This document shows positions 1-10,353 of a DNA stretch of 64,000 nucleotides, one piece after another. Each line of letters starts with the position of its first letter. Positions within the stretch are counted from its first letter, which is position 1. Location: contig JARGXX010000016.1 of NCBI GenBank assembly GCA_030374765.1, positions 1,488,001-1,552,000 of the forward strand. Direction: 5' to 3'. The DNA is from Agarophyton chilense. Lineage: Eukaryota > Rhodophyta > Florideophyceae > Gracilariales > Gracilariaceae. The translations under genes were made by a program, and so were the position numbers. A model generated the notes under the pieces. It made no database searches. It was given only the letters and a program-made list of their open reading frames with translations, and was not told the origin of the DNA.

Positions 1-1480
1 TCCCCAATCACGTATTTTGACTCGTCCAAGGTTGAGAGTAACTCCGTTGTCGGGATGGAATGAACGTCGCTATGGGCTAGCTGCACGTTATCATAATCCC
101 TTCGAAAGGCCTGTTCGTCGATCATCGAAGCTGAAGAGGTACCCGGTTGTAACATCAACGCTTTTGCGGACCTACCCCTGGAGCCAGGAGTGTGTGCGCG
201 CAGGGCTTCACCTTCTGCACGAGCGAACTGCACTAGTTCCAAATACGTGGCTTTAGGTCTATCTTCTCGACGTCGAGCAACAAGAGTCCGGATCGCCGGG
301 TCCAAACCATCGACAAACATGGTACAGCGCTCTTCAACGTGGTAAACATTGCCACAGCGGTGGAAGGCCTTGTTAAGGCGCGACGAATAATCGGTTACCG
401 ACTCGCCTGGACGTTGGATAGTGTCCCGCAGGGCTAGTATAGCCTGCTGAATGGCGTAATTAGTAGCATACGACCTCAGGAGGCATTGAACTGCTTAAGG
501 CCAACATGTGACCCCTCCTTTGGAGGCGCTTGATGAACCTCGAACAGAGTGATACTGGTCTTCTGCAAGCCCACGTAATAAGTACGGTAAGGCAATGTAG
601 GCCTGTCCCTCGTTCATTCCAAGGATGTCAGCTTCCGTGACAAAGCGTGCCAAGAAATACACCACCAATATTGGGTCTTCTTCAGAAAACAACTGGTTTC
701 GTAGTGGGAGCTGCATTCGCTTAATGCAGTCCTTCACTCTTCCCGTACCACGGGGTGTACGATCCAAAGAGGAGTCCTCCAAACGGTAGTACCGGTATGC
801 TAAGAGCTTCTTAAAGAGCGAATTGGTCGGTTTCAGCTCCTTCAAATCCGTGTGCTTCCTTCCCATCGTGCGGGCGCGGATCACATCATGGGTGGCTGTT
901 GACCGTTTAGAGCGTGAGGAACGCTCACGGCGAGCTACTTTCATCGATGAATCGGAAGAGTCGGACTCCGAGGATGAGGAACCCGACGGTATGGGATTCG
1001 TGTTCCTTTGCTTCTTTCGAGCCTGGCGGTTCTCTTCCTTATTTCCGTTGTGGGATACTGCAACCGGCTCGGCCGGAGCATTCCCCGACACTAGGGTTTG
1101 TTCCAACGTCTCGAGACGGCTTTGCACGCGCGAGAACTTGTTCGCGACGTCTTTGACAAAGGCCGAGGGTCCAGCGAGGGACTCTAGAATCGAGTTCACA
1201 TCCGCACGGAGGACACGAAGGTCCTCAGAAAAAACCTGCGTAGCAGTGTCATCCACCTTCTTGCGAGGGGAATCAAACTCCTCTGCAAGGATGACTTGAG
1301 CTTCCCGCAAAGAGCGGAGTTGCTCTTCCACAGCTGCAAAGCTGGGATGGAGAGTGACGTCCCTAGTAGGGGAGAGCATCTGGGCGGCGACAGACGCCAG
1401 TCCTGCTCCACTTGCTGGGGGTGTCGAATCAGAGACAGGAGGTCACGAGGTCCTTCCACCTGGCACACCAGTCGATCCAC
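1..1480 (-). mobile_element. Ty3/gypsy-like retroelement, gag part (fossil, runs off left edge)
   Basis: The longest open frame here (495-1379, minus) has a helical, coiled-coil-like N-terminal stretch, then a Ser/Arg/Lys-rich linker, then a segment typical of the retrotransposon gag helical domain (tryptophan-poor, with RLEDSS and FLARFVTEADIL). Gag-like sequence with GESVTDYSSRLNKAF continues to the window start. It lies just inside an 889-bp LTR (1743-2631) in the same orientation, as expected for gag. It looks broken. Nothing of pol is visible because the element leaves the window. Family assignment to Ty3/gypsy is by gag style and is only moderately secure. Confidence 0.6.
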
Positions 1481-1742
1481 CGGTATGAGACCGTGAACGG
1501 ACCAGGATACGGGATGCTTGCGAGGGTTACGGTGCCCCGGTTTGACTCCGCGTCCTCGGACGGTCTTTGGACGACATAAGATCAGAATCCGTTACACGTG
1601 AGTATCCAAACCCGATCGGCTAGTGGGGCCAAGAAACTTCCTCAAAGAGGGCAACTGAGATCAACCTCAATTTGTGAGTCCTCTTTCCGATTAATCGTAA
1701 CTGAGTATGCCCCACTCAAACTTCTAAGTCGGGAGACCAGTT

Positions 1743-2631
1743 TGTAGGAGAACGCTTGGAGCGGAGACACCACGAAGATGTTCGGGATCTTCCTCTCTTG
1801 AGAGACACGCCTCAGGCAGAGGAGACGCGTCCCAGCGGAGCACAGAAACAGAGCCACTCTGGAAAGGCACGACTGAGTCGGGTGTAAGACCGAGGCCAGT
1901 CCGGCAGGATATACCTAGAGTGTTTAGGTGAGCATGGCACAGTCCGGGGTGTGACCAATCCTAGGCGGAGCAGTACGACGGCGATTGTCGGAAAAGGAAG
2001 CGAGGAAACACTCGTATGAGGTGGACGAGCGAGGTGAGTGAGGCGGCCTCTCACGAGAGCCAAAAAGGAGAACAAGAGGAAAACGGGGGCGAAACCCTAT
2101 ACAGGAGCGAGACTACGACAAGTGTCGGCGATTAAATATGAACCCACGGTGGTGGTAGCACTCTGGTTGACAGAGGGGTGGATGAACTAACGGGAAACGG
2201 GCGCTCACGCAGTATGCGGTGAAGACGCGCTGAAGGCGAAAAGTTCAGAGCCAAGACTCCCTCCTTGGCCTCTCCCAAGAGGGTGATTACTAAGCAGCAG
2301 TGCTCAACCTCCTAAGTAGTGTGGCGCACGGCCCCTGACAGTGGGCGCGCCCCCGAAAAATAGACACTAAATAGCGATAGCGTAGCTAAATAAATACTAA
2401 AAATTACTAAATAATACTAACCATTAGGTAGAATCCGGGCCACATGTGGCACGCCTCGCACTCGAGCGTCGTCATCCGTGCAGTCCACGTGTTCCACCAG
2501 TGTGCAATTCCGGTCCTAACCGGCCGTCAGCACGCAATAGCGGTATTGCTTGTCATAGCCCAAGCTAGTCCTCAAGCGAGCGAACTCTCTAAGTCCTGCG
2601 AAGAAACACCCTTGAAGGGCATTGTCCTTCA
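1743..2631 (-). repeat. 889-bp LTR, copy 1 (5' LTR of the left element)
   Basis: Read on the minus strand, this segment begins TGAAGGACAATGCCCTTCA and ends TCCTACA, so it has TG..CA termini. A second copy of exactly the same length lies inverted at 13331-14219 and matches along its whole length, including a motif around GAAGATCCCGAACATCTTCG near the 3' end. The gag-like region follows on the inner side, so this is the 5' LTR. The base next to its outer edge starts the pentamer GATTC in LTR orientation, which reappears beyond the other LTR copy. Confidence 0.75.
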
Positions 2632-2639
2632 GAATCAAC

Positions 2640-3660
2640 CACTTTCTCCACTGGATGCTCTGCTATCATTCCAACGTACATCCAGTGGGATTCTTCTGCT
2701 TATCTCAATGCCGAAAGGTAAGGCAACTCATTCAAGAAATGGCCTTCTGAAGCTTCACCTCTGTGCGGCATCTCTCGTTTTTTGAGTGATCTTAGCTCTT
2801 GTTCTCAGCCATTTCTTTTCTGTAAGAGTGGCCTGGATCACTCCATCACTTACTTTCGCACTTAAAGCACTTATCAATCTTTCTGTATGAAGCAACCTCC
2901 CGTCGCTTCATTGGGCCCAAGCTGAGCTTTGTCCTCCCTGGTAACGCTCCTGCTCCCTTTGGACTTTTCATAACTCTGCCAGCTCTTTTCAAACTTGCTG
3001 TTGTACATTTTAGAACCTTGTTCCTTCTGAATACTTGTCTGTCTATCGCCTGCTAGCTTGAATGACAATTCATGCGTTCTCTCAAAGTCGTATGATGGCA
3101 ATATAGAGCTTCTTCCAGTGATATCAACTGGTTGAGAGGCCGGAAAGTTTTCAGTAAACTTTCCTTATTAAAGTTTTGGGAGGCTGTTAAAGAAATAGAT
3201 GTATGCTTCATTCTCCTGTGGGCCACAAAAGGTAATGTGATCTTTAAACCGTGCCATATGATCATCCACTGACCCTGTTTTCTTCAGGCGGAAGTCCATA
3301 AGTTTTACACGAGCGGTAGCCTTCTCGTTGGCAGGAACAAATTTCTCGATCATGGATTTCTGCAGTTCTTCAAGACTCTAAGTCTTACTGTCTCCTCTTT
3401 CTAGACGCAATATCTGTGATTCAGCCCTTTGTTGAAAGTGACACTCCGCGAGATTGAGCACTTTTCTCTCTGAGTAGTTGCAAAGTTTTCCGTAGTTCTC
3501 TATGTAACAAAAAAAACTCCGCACCTTCTCTGCCGTCCTGTCTGCCGCTTTTACCGAAAGTCCACACAGGGGGAGTCTTGAACGCTCTAGGTATTCCTGT
3601 GTTGGAACTGCATCTGAGGAGTTTCAATCGTCGTAGATTGTGTTTCAACAGTAATTCTTT
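2640..3660 (-). mobile_element. Ty3/gypsy-like gag fossil
   Basis: Minus-strand frames in this stretch read like retrotransposon gag: a charged helical segment with VKLMDFRLKKTGSVDDHMAR and ITFCGPQENEAYIYFFNSLP, a Lys/Ser-rich tail, then a CFKC start of a zinc-knuckle-like motif near 2870. It is broken. The pol half of what looks like the same element is on the plus strand from 14220, across the inverted LTR pair, so the element appears to have been split by insertion and then rearranged. Confidence 0.5.
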
Positions 3661-4900
3661 ATGCTTGAAGTTCGTTGGTTAATTTCTGTAGCTGTGATGC
3701 CTGACTCACACTACCTTCTTCTTGCGGCGCACCTTGATTCTAGCTTGTACAAACAATGTTGCTGCACACCTGCTCGGTTCTGTGAACGTGCCTTAGATGC
3801 TACCCAATTTAAGGGTAGGCTCTTACTAAACTTTAATTCACTTTCAATTCGTTGTGGCTAGCTTTCTTCTTTGGTTGAACCTTTTCTCGGTTCTACCCTT
3901 ATATACTCGTGGAGCTAGTAATTGAATGTATGAAACTCGGTCGAACATTCTCTCGTGAGCGCTTGTTCAAATTCAAATACAAAAGATTGCCATGAACTAG
4001 GTCTATTACAAGCGTGTTTATACAGGTAGTAGGCAGTTTGAAACACTTTAACAGATGCGAAGTGCTGCATTCGATGTGTGAGACTATCTGTCAGCAAAGT
4101 ACTAGCTACTGTTCTACAAATAGATGACATATCGCTTTTCAGCCAATCTAAACAACAAAGGGGTCTAATAAAGTACTATAGTTGACATAAGAACGGTAAC
4201 AAGTAAACGTATTTTTTTTCGTGTATTTGATTTTGTTTGGTGATGTGATTCAAAATCTGGTTTAACAATTATGATGTATTCAGAATGAGTTTCATTTTAT
4301 GAAACATGAACATTCAATTTAAACTGTTTCAAGAAAAACGCCACGCACTTTTACAGAAATTTGTGTGATGCAATGCCGCGAGGTAAATGAGTCACGGATA
4401 TGTTCAAATGTTCCTTTCCAGTGGGTCAATCGGTGAGCAGAACATTTTCAGCTGAACACGAATAACTCGGATTTTACGATCCAAGATTCAAATTCACTAC
4501 AAACCAGGAGAGAACAAAAGAAGTTGTAAAATCCACAAAACTTGTGTACGGTATACTCAGATGAAATCAAAAATCTACAGTAGTGGTTAAGGCAAAGATA
4601 AAATGTCGGGAGTATTGCGCCACGAGAGCAACAAACAACCAAATACGAGAAAAATAGAGGAAACCCCAAGACATAGGAGGTAGGAAAAATGGAAATAGGG
4701 AAGGAGAAAAATAAAAAACCCCAATACTGGGGTGATGATCCGTATAATGCGTGTACAACGAGCTAACGACAGTGTCAGTTAAATTCTTTTCGAAAAAAGT
4801 CGATTGGAAAGGTCGTATAATACGCAGAGTACCTCTAGAAGCTGTGAGTATTCGCGCAGGTGAACACGTCTAGAGCCGATAGCTCTAGGTTGGGGGGTGA
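3661..4900. other. Gene-free spacer, possibly an old LTR of the adjacent gag fossil
   Basis: No protein-like reading is visible. On the minus strand around 3890-3907 there is a TATATAAG box followed by A/G-rich sequence and a transcribed-leader-like stretch up to the gag fossil. That would fit the U3/R part of an LTR, but no second copy was found in the window, so this is only a suggestion. The stretch 4150-4800 is AT-rich with no recognisable content. Confidence 0.25.
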
Positions 4901-6326
4901 CACACTGCGTGTGAGTGAAAAAGTGCAAGAGCACGGTTTTTGAACCCCGCTTCGGAACAATTCGAAGTGCAGGGGAGGGGTTTCACCCCGCTCCAAGACA
5001 AGCTCAGAGAGGAGAGTTCCTGACACACAGCGTTTCAGTGCAATGGCGCCTTACTGCGCGCTTACCGCTGGATACACAATTGCGCACATGGGCGCTGCGA
5101 GAAATGTCCAAAGAGCACGGCTTTTCACACAAAGCACGGTTCCTGACACAGAGCACGGTTTCTCAGCTCATAAGCGCTGCGAGGGTGAGCTTTCAGGGTG
5201 TTTGTCGGTTTGAACGAGGTACACCATGACACGTTCACGGACACAAACCAAATGCCTTGCGCAATTGTGCCGAATATACCTTTAATCGAAGCATCTAAAG
5301 TTTTGAGAAGACAACAGCGTGACCATGCAGCCGTAAGACCAAGAAATGAAACGGCAGAACAGTCTAAAAAACGCAGGTGACGTAATGGAAAAAGAGTCAG
5401 GAAACAAGGTGCAAATAGGACCACTAAAAAGCGACAGACAAGATTCGAGAGTGAAAAACAGAGTTCTTCTCAAAGTAGAGAATTTAAACCCCAGAAATAG
5501 CGCTCGCGCGTAAGTGAAGGTTTTGAATACACTCAGCGCGAAATCTGTCATTCTTGATCAATTTTTAAGCTGATAAATGGAATCATGTTACGTTTTCTGC
5601 AAAAGGTGGACATTGCAAAGAGAACAATGAATGGGGCAATATATTAAGCGGAACAAAAAACAATCAGTCTTTCTAATTACGGTTAGTCACAAGTTCGTAC
5701 AAAAGACAGCGTTTTTGCTTGGCAAGAAATCCCTGCGAGCCTAAAGACGATACTTTTATAGTTTTCGTCTCAAGGCTTTGCCCTGACTACCAATATCGTA
5801 CAGGGGCAATAGTTTGGTAAAAGGGTTGAGTTCCATATTTAAGATAACTGCTTTCTTCACGGCCTGCTCTATGTCACTCTTTCCCATAGTACATTTCAAC
5901 CTCAAAACATGCGTGAAAAGCAATGATAGAAAAGTATTTTGTGCGGGCTTGCCAGAAATTCTGCCCTCATAAGGTCTTGGATACTAAATCGTAGAGGATG
6001 ACATTTTGTTTTTTTCGAAGTCTTCCTATGCCTCTCTACATCTTATGAACTAGCCATCCGCGTGCAGTGGCACCTTACTGCGTGTTTACCGCTAGGCACA
6101 CAATTGCTCACATGGGCATTGCAAGCAAAGTCCGCAGAGCACAGGTTCTCACACAGAGCACGTTTCTTCACATAGAGAACGGTTTCTCACATCTTGCGTA
6201 TGAGTGAAATGGCGCCTCATCGTACAAGCCGATTCTAATTTACAAACGCTACAATCTACTTTCAAAGCTTTTTCTCAACATTTGTAAACTGTCAAACGCG
6301 TGCAAAGCACGCTACGGAGCCACTCG
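4900..6326 (+). mobile_element. Helitron-like tandem array, oldest and incomplete unit
   Basis: Diverged copy of the units that follow. From about 4935 it shows the CCCCGCTYC...GAGCAGGGG minisatellite, the AGCACGG...TCACACA module, the short Arg-rich reading frame (about 5267-5380) and the same 3' part with a Gly/Val-poor AT-rich tail. It ends with the hairpin GCGTGC-AAA-GCACGC (6298-6312) plus 14 bases ending CACTCG at 6326. Its left end lacks the (GT)n start seen in the next two units, and an extra copy of the 75-base module sits at about 6060-6200. No Rep or helicase gene is present, so it is non-autonomous. Confidence 0.5.
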
Positions 6327-6346
6327 TCCCTAACTACTAAAGCACA

Positions 6347-6348
<2 letters not shown>

Positions 6349-6381
<33 letters not shown>
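6349..6381. repeat. (GT)n microsatellite in unit 1
   Basis: Uninterrupted TG dinucleotides 20-50 bases inside the unit start. A matching tract is at 8210-8238 in the next unit. Frames reading through it give Cys-Val or Thr-His runs that are not genes. Confidence 0.95.
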
Positions 6382-6382
<1 letters not shown>

Positions 6383-6557
6383 GCTGCGTGTGATACGAAT
6401 GGGCCACTTGGCGGCGGAACAAGAGTGCCACGGCATCGGATTGGTCGACGGCGACACACGTGTAACAAATGACCAATAGCGTGCCGTGGCACTCGGCTGG
6501 GCGGAAGTACAGTGCTGAGCGTGACACGTGTGTAACATTTGACCAATTGCGTGCCGT

Positions 6558-6695
6558 TGCACACCTTGCTCCGGGACAACCCCAAGAGCAGGGTTTTCTA
6601 CCCTGCTCCGGGACAGCTCCAAGAGCAGGGTTTCTCCACCCCGCTCTGGAACGAGTCCAAGAGTAGGGTTTCCCACCCTGCTCCAGGACGAGTCC
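6558..6695. repeat. Hairpin minisatellite, unit 1
   Basis: About three and a half tandem subunits of roughly 38 bases. Each holds an inverted repeat of the form ACCCTGCTC ... GAGCAGGGT separated by about 14 bases, so every subunit can fold into a 9-bp stem. The same motif occurs at about 4940-5010 and in the next unit. Confidence 0.85.
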
Positions 6696-6752
6696 TTAGA
6701 TGGGGACGCGGTGAGACGTCCACAGGCACCAACGTGGTCTTTTGACGCTATC

Positions 6753-6902
6753 ATGCCGACCGTACCTTCAACCGATGCAGCCGAAGCTCGCAGAAGGCAA
6801 CAGTGCGAGCGTGCTTCTGTACGACGAAGAGCTGAAACTTCAGAACAGGCCGAAGAACGCAGGCGTCGCAACCGACAACGCGCTAGAATTCGGCGCGCAT
6901 GA
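6753..6902 (+). CDS. Short Arg-rich STPR-like ORF (copy B1)
   Basis: A 49-residue frame starting MPTVPSTDAAEARRR and continuing as Glu/Arg-rich helix with the pattern RRR.E.SEQAEERRRR. The pattern resembles one and a half STPR-type repeats (23-residue Arg-rich repeats that bind DNA in FMBP-1 and that head some transposon proteins). An in-frame upstream ATG at 6711 gives 63 residues. It is one of five related copies in the array, and the sequence upstream of each ATG differs, so the common start is the MP methionine. Nothing shows it is expressed. It may be the relic N-terminus of a larger transposon protein. Confidence 0.35.
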   Translation: MPTVPSTDAAEARRRQQCERASVRRRAETSEQAEERRRRNRQRARIRRA

Positions 6903-7234
6903 CAAACAAACACCGACTGCGTTTGAATGCAAAGACGCCTCACTGCGCGCTTACCGCTGGGTACACAATTGCGCACGTGGGCGCTGCGAGCCAAGTCAAA
7001 AAAGCACGTTTTGTCACACAAAGCATTGTTTCTCAAAGCAAGCACGGTTTGTCACACACAGCACGGTTTTTCACATCTTGCGTATGATTGAAACGGCGCC
7101 TAATTGCGCGCTTACCGCTGGGCTCATCATTGTTCTCAGGAGCGCTGCAAGGGTGAGCTTATTGGGTGTGAATGAGTTTGAACGAAGTACGCCATGACAC
7201 GTCCACGCACACAAACCGGACTCCTTGCGCAAAA

Positions 7235-7348
7235 ATGCCGAACATACCGTCAATCGATGCAACTGAAGTTTTTAGAAGAGAACAGCGTGACCACGCAGCT
7301 GTGAGACGAAGAAATAAATCGGTAGAACAGACTGAAAAGCGCAGGTGA
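7235..7348 (+). CDS. Short Arg-rich STPR-like ORF (copy B2)
   Basis: A 37-residue frame starting MPNIPSIDATEVFRREQR and ending TEKRR. It is clearly homologous to the frame at 6753: same MP..PS.DA start and the same RRR...EQ..KRR core. It lies 480 bases downstream of it within the same repeat unit, so each unit carries two diverged copies of the same peptide. Confidence 0.3.
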   Translation: MPNIPSIDATEVFRREQRDHAAVRRRNKSVEQTEKRR

Positions 7349-8203
7349 CGCAATGGAAAGAGAGACAGAAAAGGACGGCCAAATAAGACCACTACAAGGC
7401 GACAGACAAGATTCGAGAGTGAGAAGCAGAGTTGATCTCAAAGTGGAGTGCGTAAACCCCAGAAAGAGCGCTCGCGCCTCAGGGGAGGTGTTGAATACAC
7501 TCAGCGCAAAAGCTGCCATTCTTGATCATGATTTTAATCTGAGGAAAGGATTGATGTTAATTCTTTGGCGAAACGTGGACATCTTAAAAAGACATATGAA
7601 TGGGGCTATATTTGAAGTGCATGGGATGACAACTAGCCTATTTCCTTTTGGTTTGCTACAGGTTCGTACAATGGACAGCGTTTTTGCTTGCCGTGAATGC
7701 CATGCAGACCTTTAGACGATTTGTTTCCAGTTTTCGTCTTAAGGCTTCGCTATGACTACCAATAACGTAAACGGGCAATCGCCTTCGAGTAGGGTTAAGT
7801 GTGGAAGTAGAGTGGAGTTTGGGAGTAGGGTTGAGTTCGATCTTTAAGATAACTGCTTTTCTCATGGCTTGCTCTATGTCACTCTTTCCCGTAGTACATT
7901 TCAACATCAGAATATGCGTAAAAGACGGTGATAGAAAATTTTTCTTGCAGACTTTCCAGAAGTTCTGCTGTGAAGAGGTTTTGGATAATTAATCATAGGG
8001 GATGACATTGTTTTTCTTTCCCATTTTTCCAATGCATTTCTGAATCTGATGAACTAGCCGTCCTAGAAACATTTGTCTTTTGCCAAGCCAGTTCTAATTT
8101 ACAAACGCTACAAACTACTTTCAAAGCTTTTTCTCAACATTTGTAAACTGTCAAACGCGTGCAAAGCACGCTACAGAGCCACTCGTCTAACTACTAAAGC
8201 ACA

Positions 8204-8239
<36 letters not shown>

Positions 8240-8416
8240 GCTGCGTGTGGTACAAATGGGCCACTTGGCCGCGGAACAAGAGTGCCACGGCATGGGATTG
8301 GTCAACGGCGACACACGTGTAACAGATGACCAATAGCGTGCCGTGGCACTAGGCTGGGCGGAAGTACAGTGCTGAGCGTGACACGTGTGTAACATTTGAC
8401 CAATTGCGTGCCGTTG

Positions 8417-8606
8417 CACACCTTGCTCCGGGACAACCCCAAGAGCAGGGTTTTCTACCCTGCTCCGGGACAGCTCCAAGAGCAGGGTTTCTCCACCCCG
8501 CTCTGGAACGAGTCCAAGAGTAGGGTTTCGCACCCCGCTTCAGGACGAGTCCAAGAGCAGGGGTTTTCCACCCCGCTCCAGCAGAAGTGCAGAGAGCAGG
8601 GTTTCT
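8417..8606. repeat. Hairpin minisatellite, unit 2 (expanded)
   Basis: About five tandem subunits of 36-39 bases with the ACCCYGCTC ... GAGCAGGGT stem. This extra length accounts for most of the difference between the two full units. Confidence 0.85.
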
Positions 8607-8750
8607 CACACACCGCGTATGACTGCAATGACGCCTCATTGCGCGCCCACTACTGGGCACACAGTTGCGCAAACTTTCGGTGCTAGGGGAAATTTAGATG
8701 GGGACGCGGTGAGACGTCCACAGGCACCAACGTGGTCTTTTGACGCTATC

Positions 8751-8900
8751 ATGCCGACCGTACCTTCAACCGATGCAGCCGAAGCTCGCAGAAGGCAACA
8801 GTGCGAGCGTGCTTCTGTACGACGAAGAGCTGAAACTTCAGAACAGGCCGAAGAACGCAGGCGTCGCAACCGACAACGCGCTAGAATTCGGCGCGCATGA
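8751..8900 (+). CDS. Short Arg-rich STPR-like ORF (copy C1)
   Basis: Same 49 residues as the frame at 6753, 1998 bases further on, within the block that is identical between the two units. A longer in-frame start at 8619 exists only in this unit and reads through unit-specific sequence, so it is unlikely to be meaningful. Identity reflects recent duplication or conversion and is not by itself evidence of function. Confidence 0.35.
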   Translation: MPTVPSTDAAEARRRQQCERASVRRRAETSEQAEERRRRNRQRARIRRA

Positions 8901-9232
8901 CAAACAAACACCGACTGCGTTTGAATGCAAAGACGCCTCACTGCGCGCTTACCGCTGGGTACACAATTGCGCACGTGGGCGCTGCGAGCCAAGTCAAAAA
9001 AGCACGTTTTGTCACACAAAGCATTGTTTCTCAAAGCAAGCACGGTTTGTCACACACAGCACGGTTTTTCACATCTTGCGTATGATTGAAACGGCGCCTA
9101 ATTGCGCGCTTACCGCTGGGCTCATCATTGTTCTCAGGAGCGCTGCAAGGGTGAGCTTATTGGGTGTGAATGAGTTTGAACGAAGTACGCCATGACACGT
9201 CCACGCACACAAACCGGACTCCTTGCGCAAAA

Positions 9233-9328
9233 ATGCCGAACATACCGTCAATCGATGCAACTGAAGTTTTTAGAAGAGAACAGCGTGACCACGCAGCTCT
9301 GAGACGAAGACATCAAACGAGAGAATAG
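9233..9328 (+). pseudogene. Short Arg-rich STPR-like ORF (copy C2, ends early)
   Basis: Counterpart of the frame at 7235. It begins with the same MPNIPSIDATEVFRREQR residues, then departs after DHAALRRR and meets a stop a few codons later. The loss begins exactly where the identity between units ends (about 9298). Confidence 0.3.
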
Positions 9329-10353
9329 ACTGAAAAGCGCAGGTGACGCAATGAAAAGAGAGACAGGGAAAGAGGGCCAAATAAGAGCACTACAAGGCGA
9401 CAGACAAGATTCGGGAGAGAGAAACAGAGTTGATCTGAAAGGGGATACCGTAAACCCCAGAAAGAGCGCTCGCGCGTAAGTAGAAGTGTTGAATACTCTC
9501 AGCGCAAAAACTGCCATTGTTGATCATTATTTTAAGCTGAACAAAGGATTCATGTTAATTCTTCTACGAAACGTGGACATTTTAAAGAAGTATATGAGTG
9601 CAGCAATAGTTGAAGTAGATGGGATGACAAATAGCCTATTTTCTTTCTGTTAGCTACAGGTTCGTACAATAGACAGCGTTTTTGCTTGCCGAGAATGCCC
9701 TGCCGACCTATAGATGATTCGTTTCCAGTTTTCGTCTTAAGGATTCGCCCTGACTACCAATAACGTACAGAGGCAATCGTCTTCGAGTAGGGTTAAGTGT
9801 GGGAGTAGGGTGGAGTTTGAAAGTAGGGTTGAGTTCGATCTTTTAGATAACTTCTTTTCTCATGGGTTGCTTTATGTCACTCTTTTCCGAAAGGCGGTGA
9901 TAGAAAAATTTCATACAGGCTTTCCAGATATTCTGCTATGAAAAGATTTTGAATAATTAATCGTAAAGGATGACATTGTTATTATTTCCCATTCTTCCAA
10001 TGACTTTCTGAATCTGATGAACTAGCCGTCCTAGAAAACTTTGTCTTTTTCCAAGCCCGTTCTAATTTACAAACGCTACAAACTACTTTGAAAGCTTTTT
10101 CTCAACATTTGTAAACTGTCAAACGCGTGCAAAGCACGCTACAGAGCCACTCGTTCTGTTCTAAGTTCATTAGACCAAGTTGAAAAAAAAACGTTTTTAA
10201 CTATAAATAGTCCATTGGTATTGCATCAGTAAAATGTCAATGAAATTGCTGGAGATTATATCTCGACCAAAATTTCATATGTATGAATTTATTCGTAAGA
10301 TGGTTTTATGTGATTGCTTCCTGTTGTTTATTTTAGAAAACTTGGTCAATTTA

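Larger units (their letters stand above)
6327..8185 (+). mobile_element. Helitron-like tandem array, full unit 1 (1859 bp)
   Basis: Starts TCCCTAACTACTAAAG directly after the previous unit's end, runs through a (GT)n microsatellite, a hairpin-forming minisatellite, two copies of a short Arg-rich frame, and ends with hairpin GCGTGC-AAA-GCACGC (8157-8171) followed by 14 bases, TACAGAGCCACTCG (8172-8185). A TC start, and a GC-rich hairpin some 10-15 bases before the 3' end without terminal inverted repeats, are the marks of rolling-circle (Helitron/Helentron) transposons. The canonical CTRR end is not seen, so the call is Helitron-like rather than a typical Helitron. A plain satellite with no transposon origin remains possible. 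Confidence 0.5.
8186..10153 (+). mobile_element. Helitron-like tandem array, full unit 2 (1968 bp)
   Basis: Head-to-tail neighbour of the previous unit. Starts TCTAACTACTAAAG, carries (GT)n at 8210-8238, a longer minisatellite (about five subunits instead of about three and a half), and ends with hairpin 10125-10139 and TACAGAGCCACTCG at 10140-10153. Beyond 10153 the sequence (TTCTGTTCTAAG) no longer matches the start of a unit, so this is the right edge of the array. The part 8696-9298 appears identical to 6698-7300, while the flanks are only about 85-97 percent alike. Confidence 0.5.

Noticed and set aside
6275-7045. 256-codon minus-strand frame through the Helitron-like unit
   Set aside because: Runs through the (GT)n tract and minisatellite giving His-Thr and repeat-derived residues; not kept in the older unit.
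6558-8606. CRISPR-like array
   Set aside because: Repeats are adjacent without unique spacers, vary in length and lie in eukaryotic transposon DNA; a minisatellite explains them.
6742-9195. Two identical 151-codon frames at 6742-7197 and 8740-9195
   Set aside because: Identical only because the DNA is duplicated; overlaps the STPR-like frame in another phase and has no family likeness.
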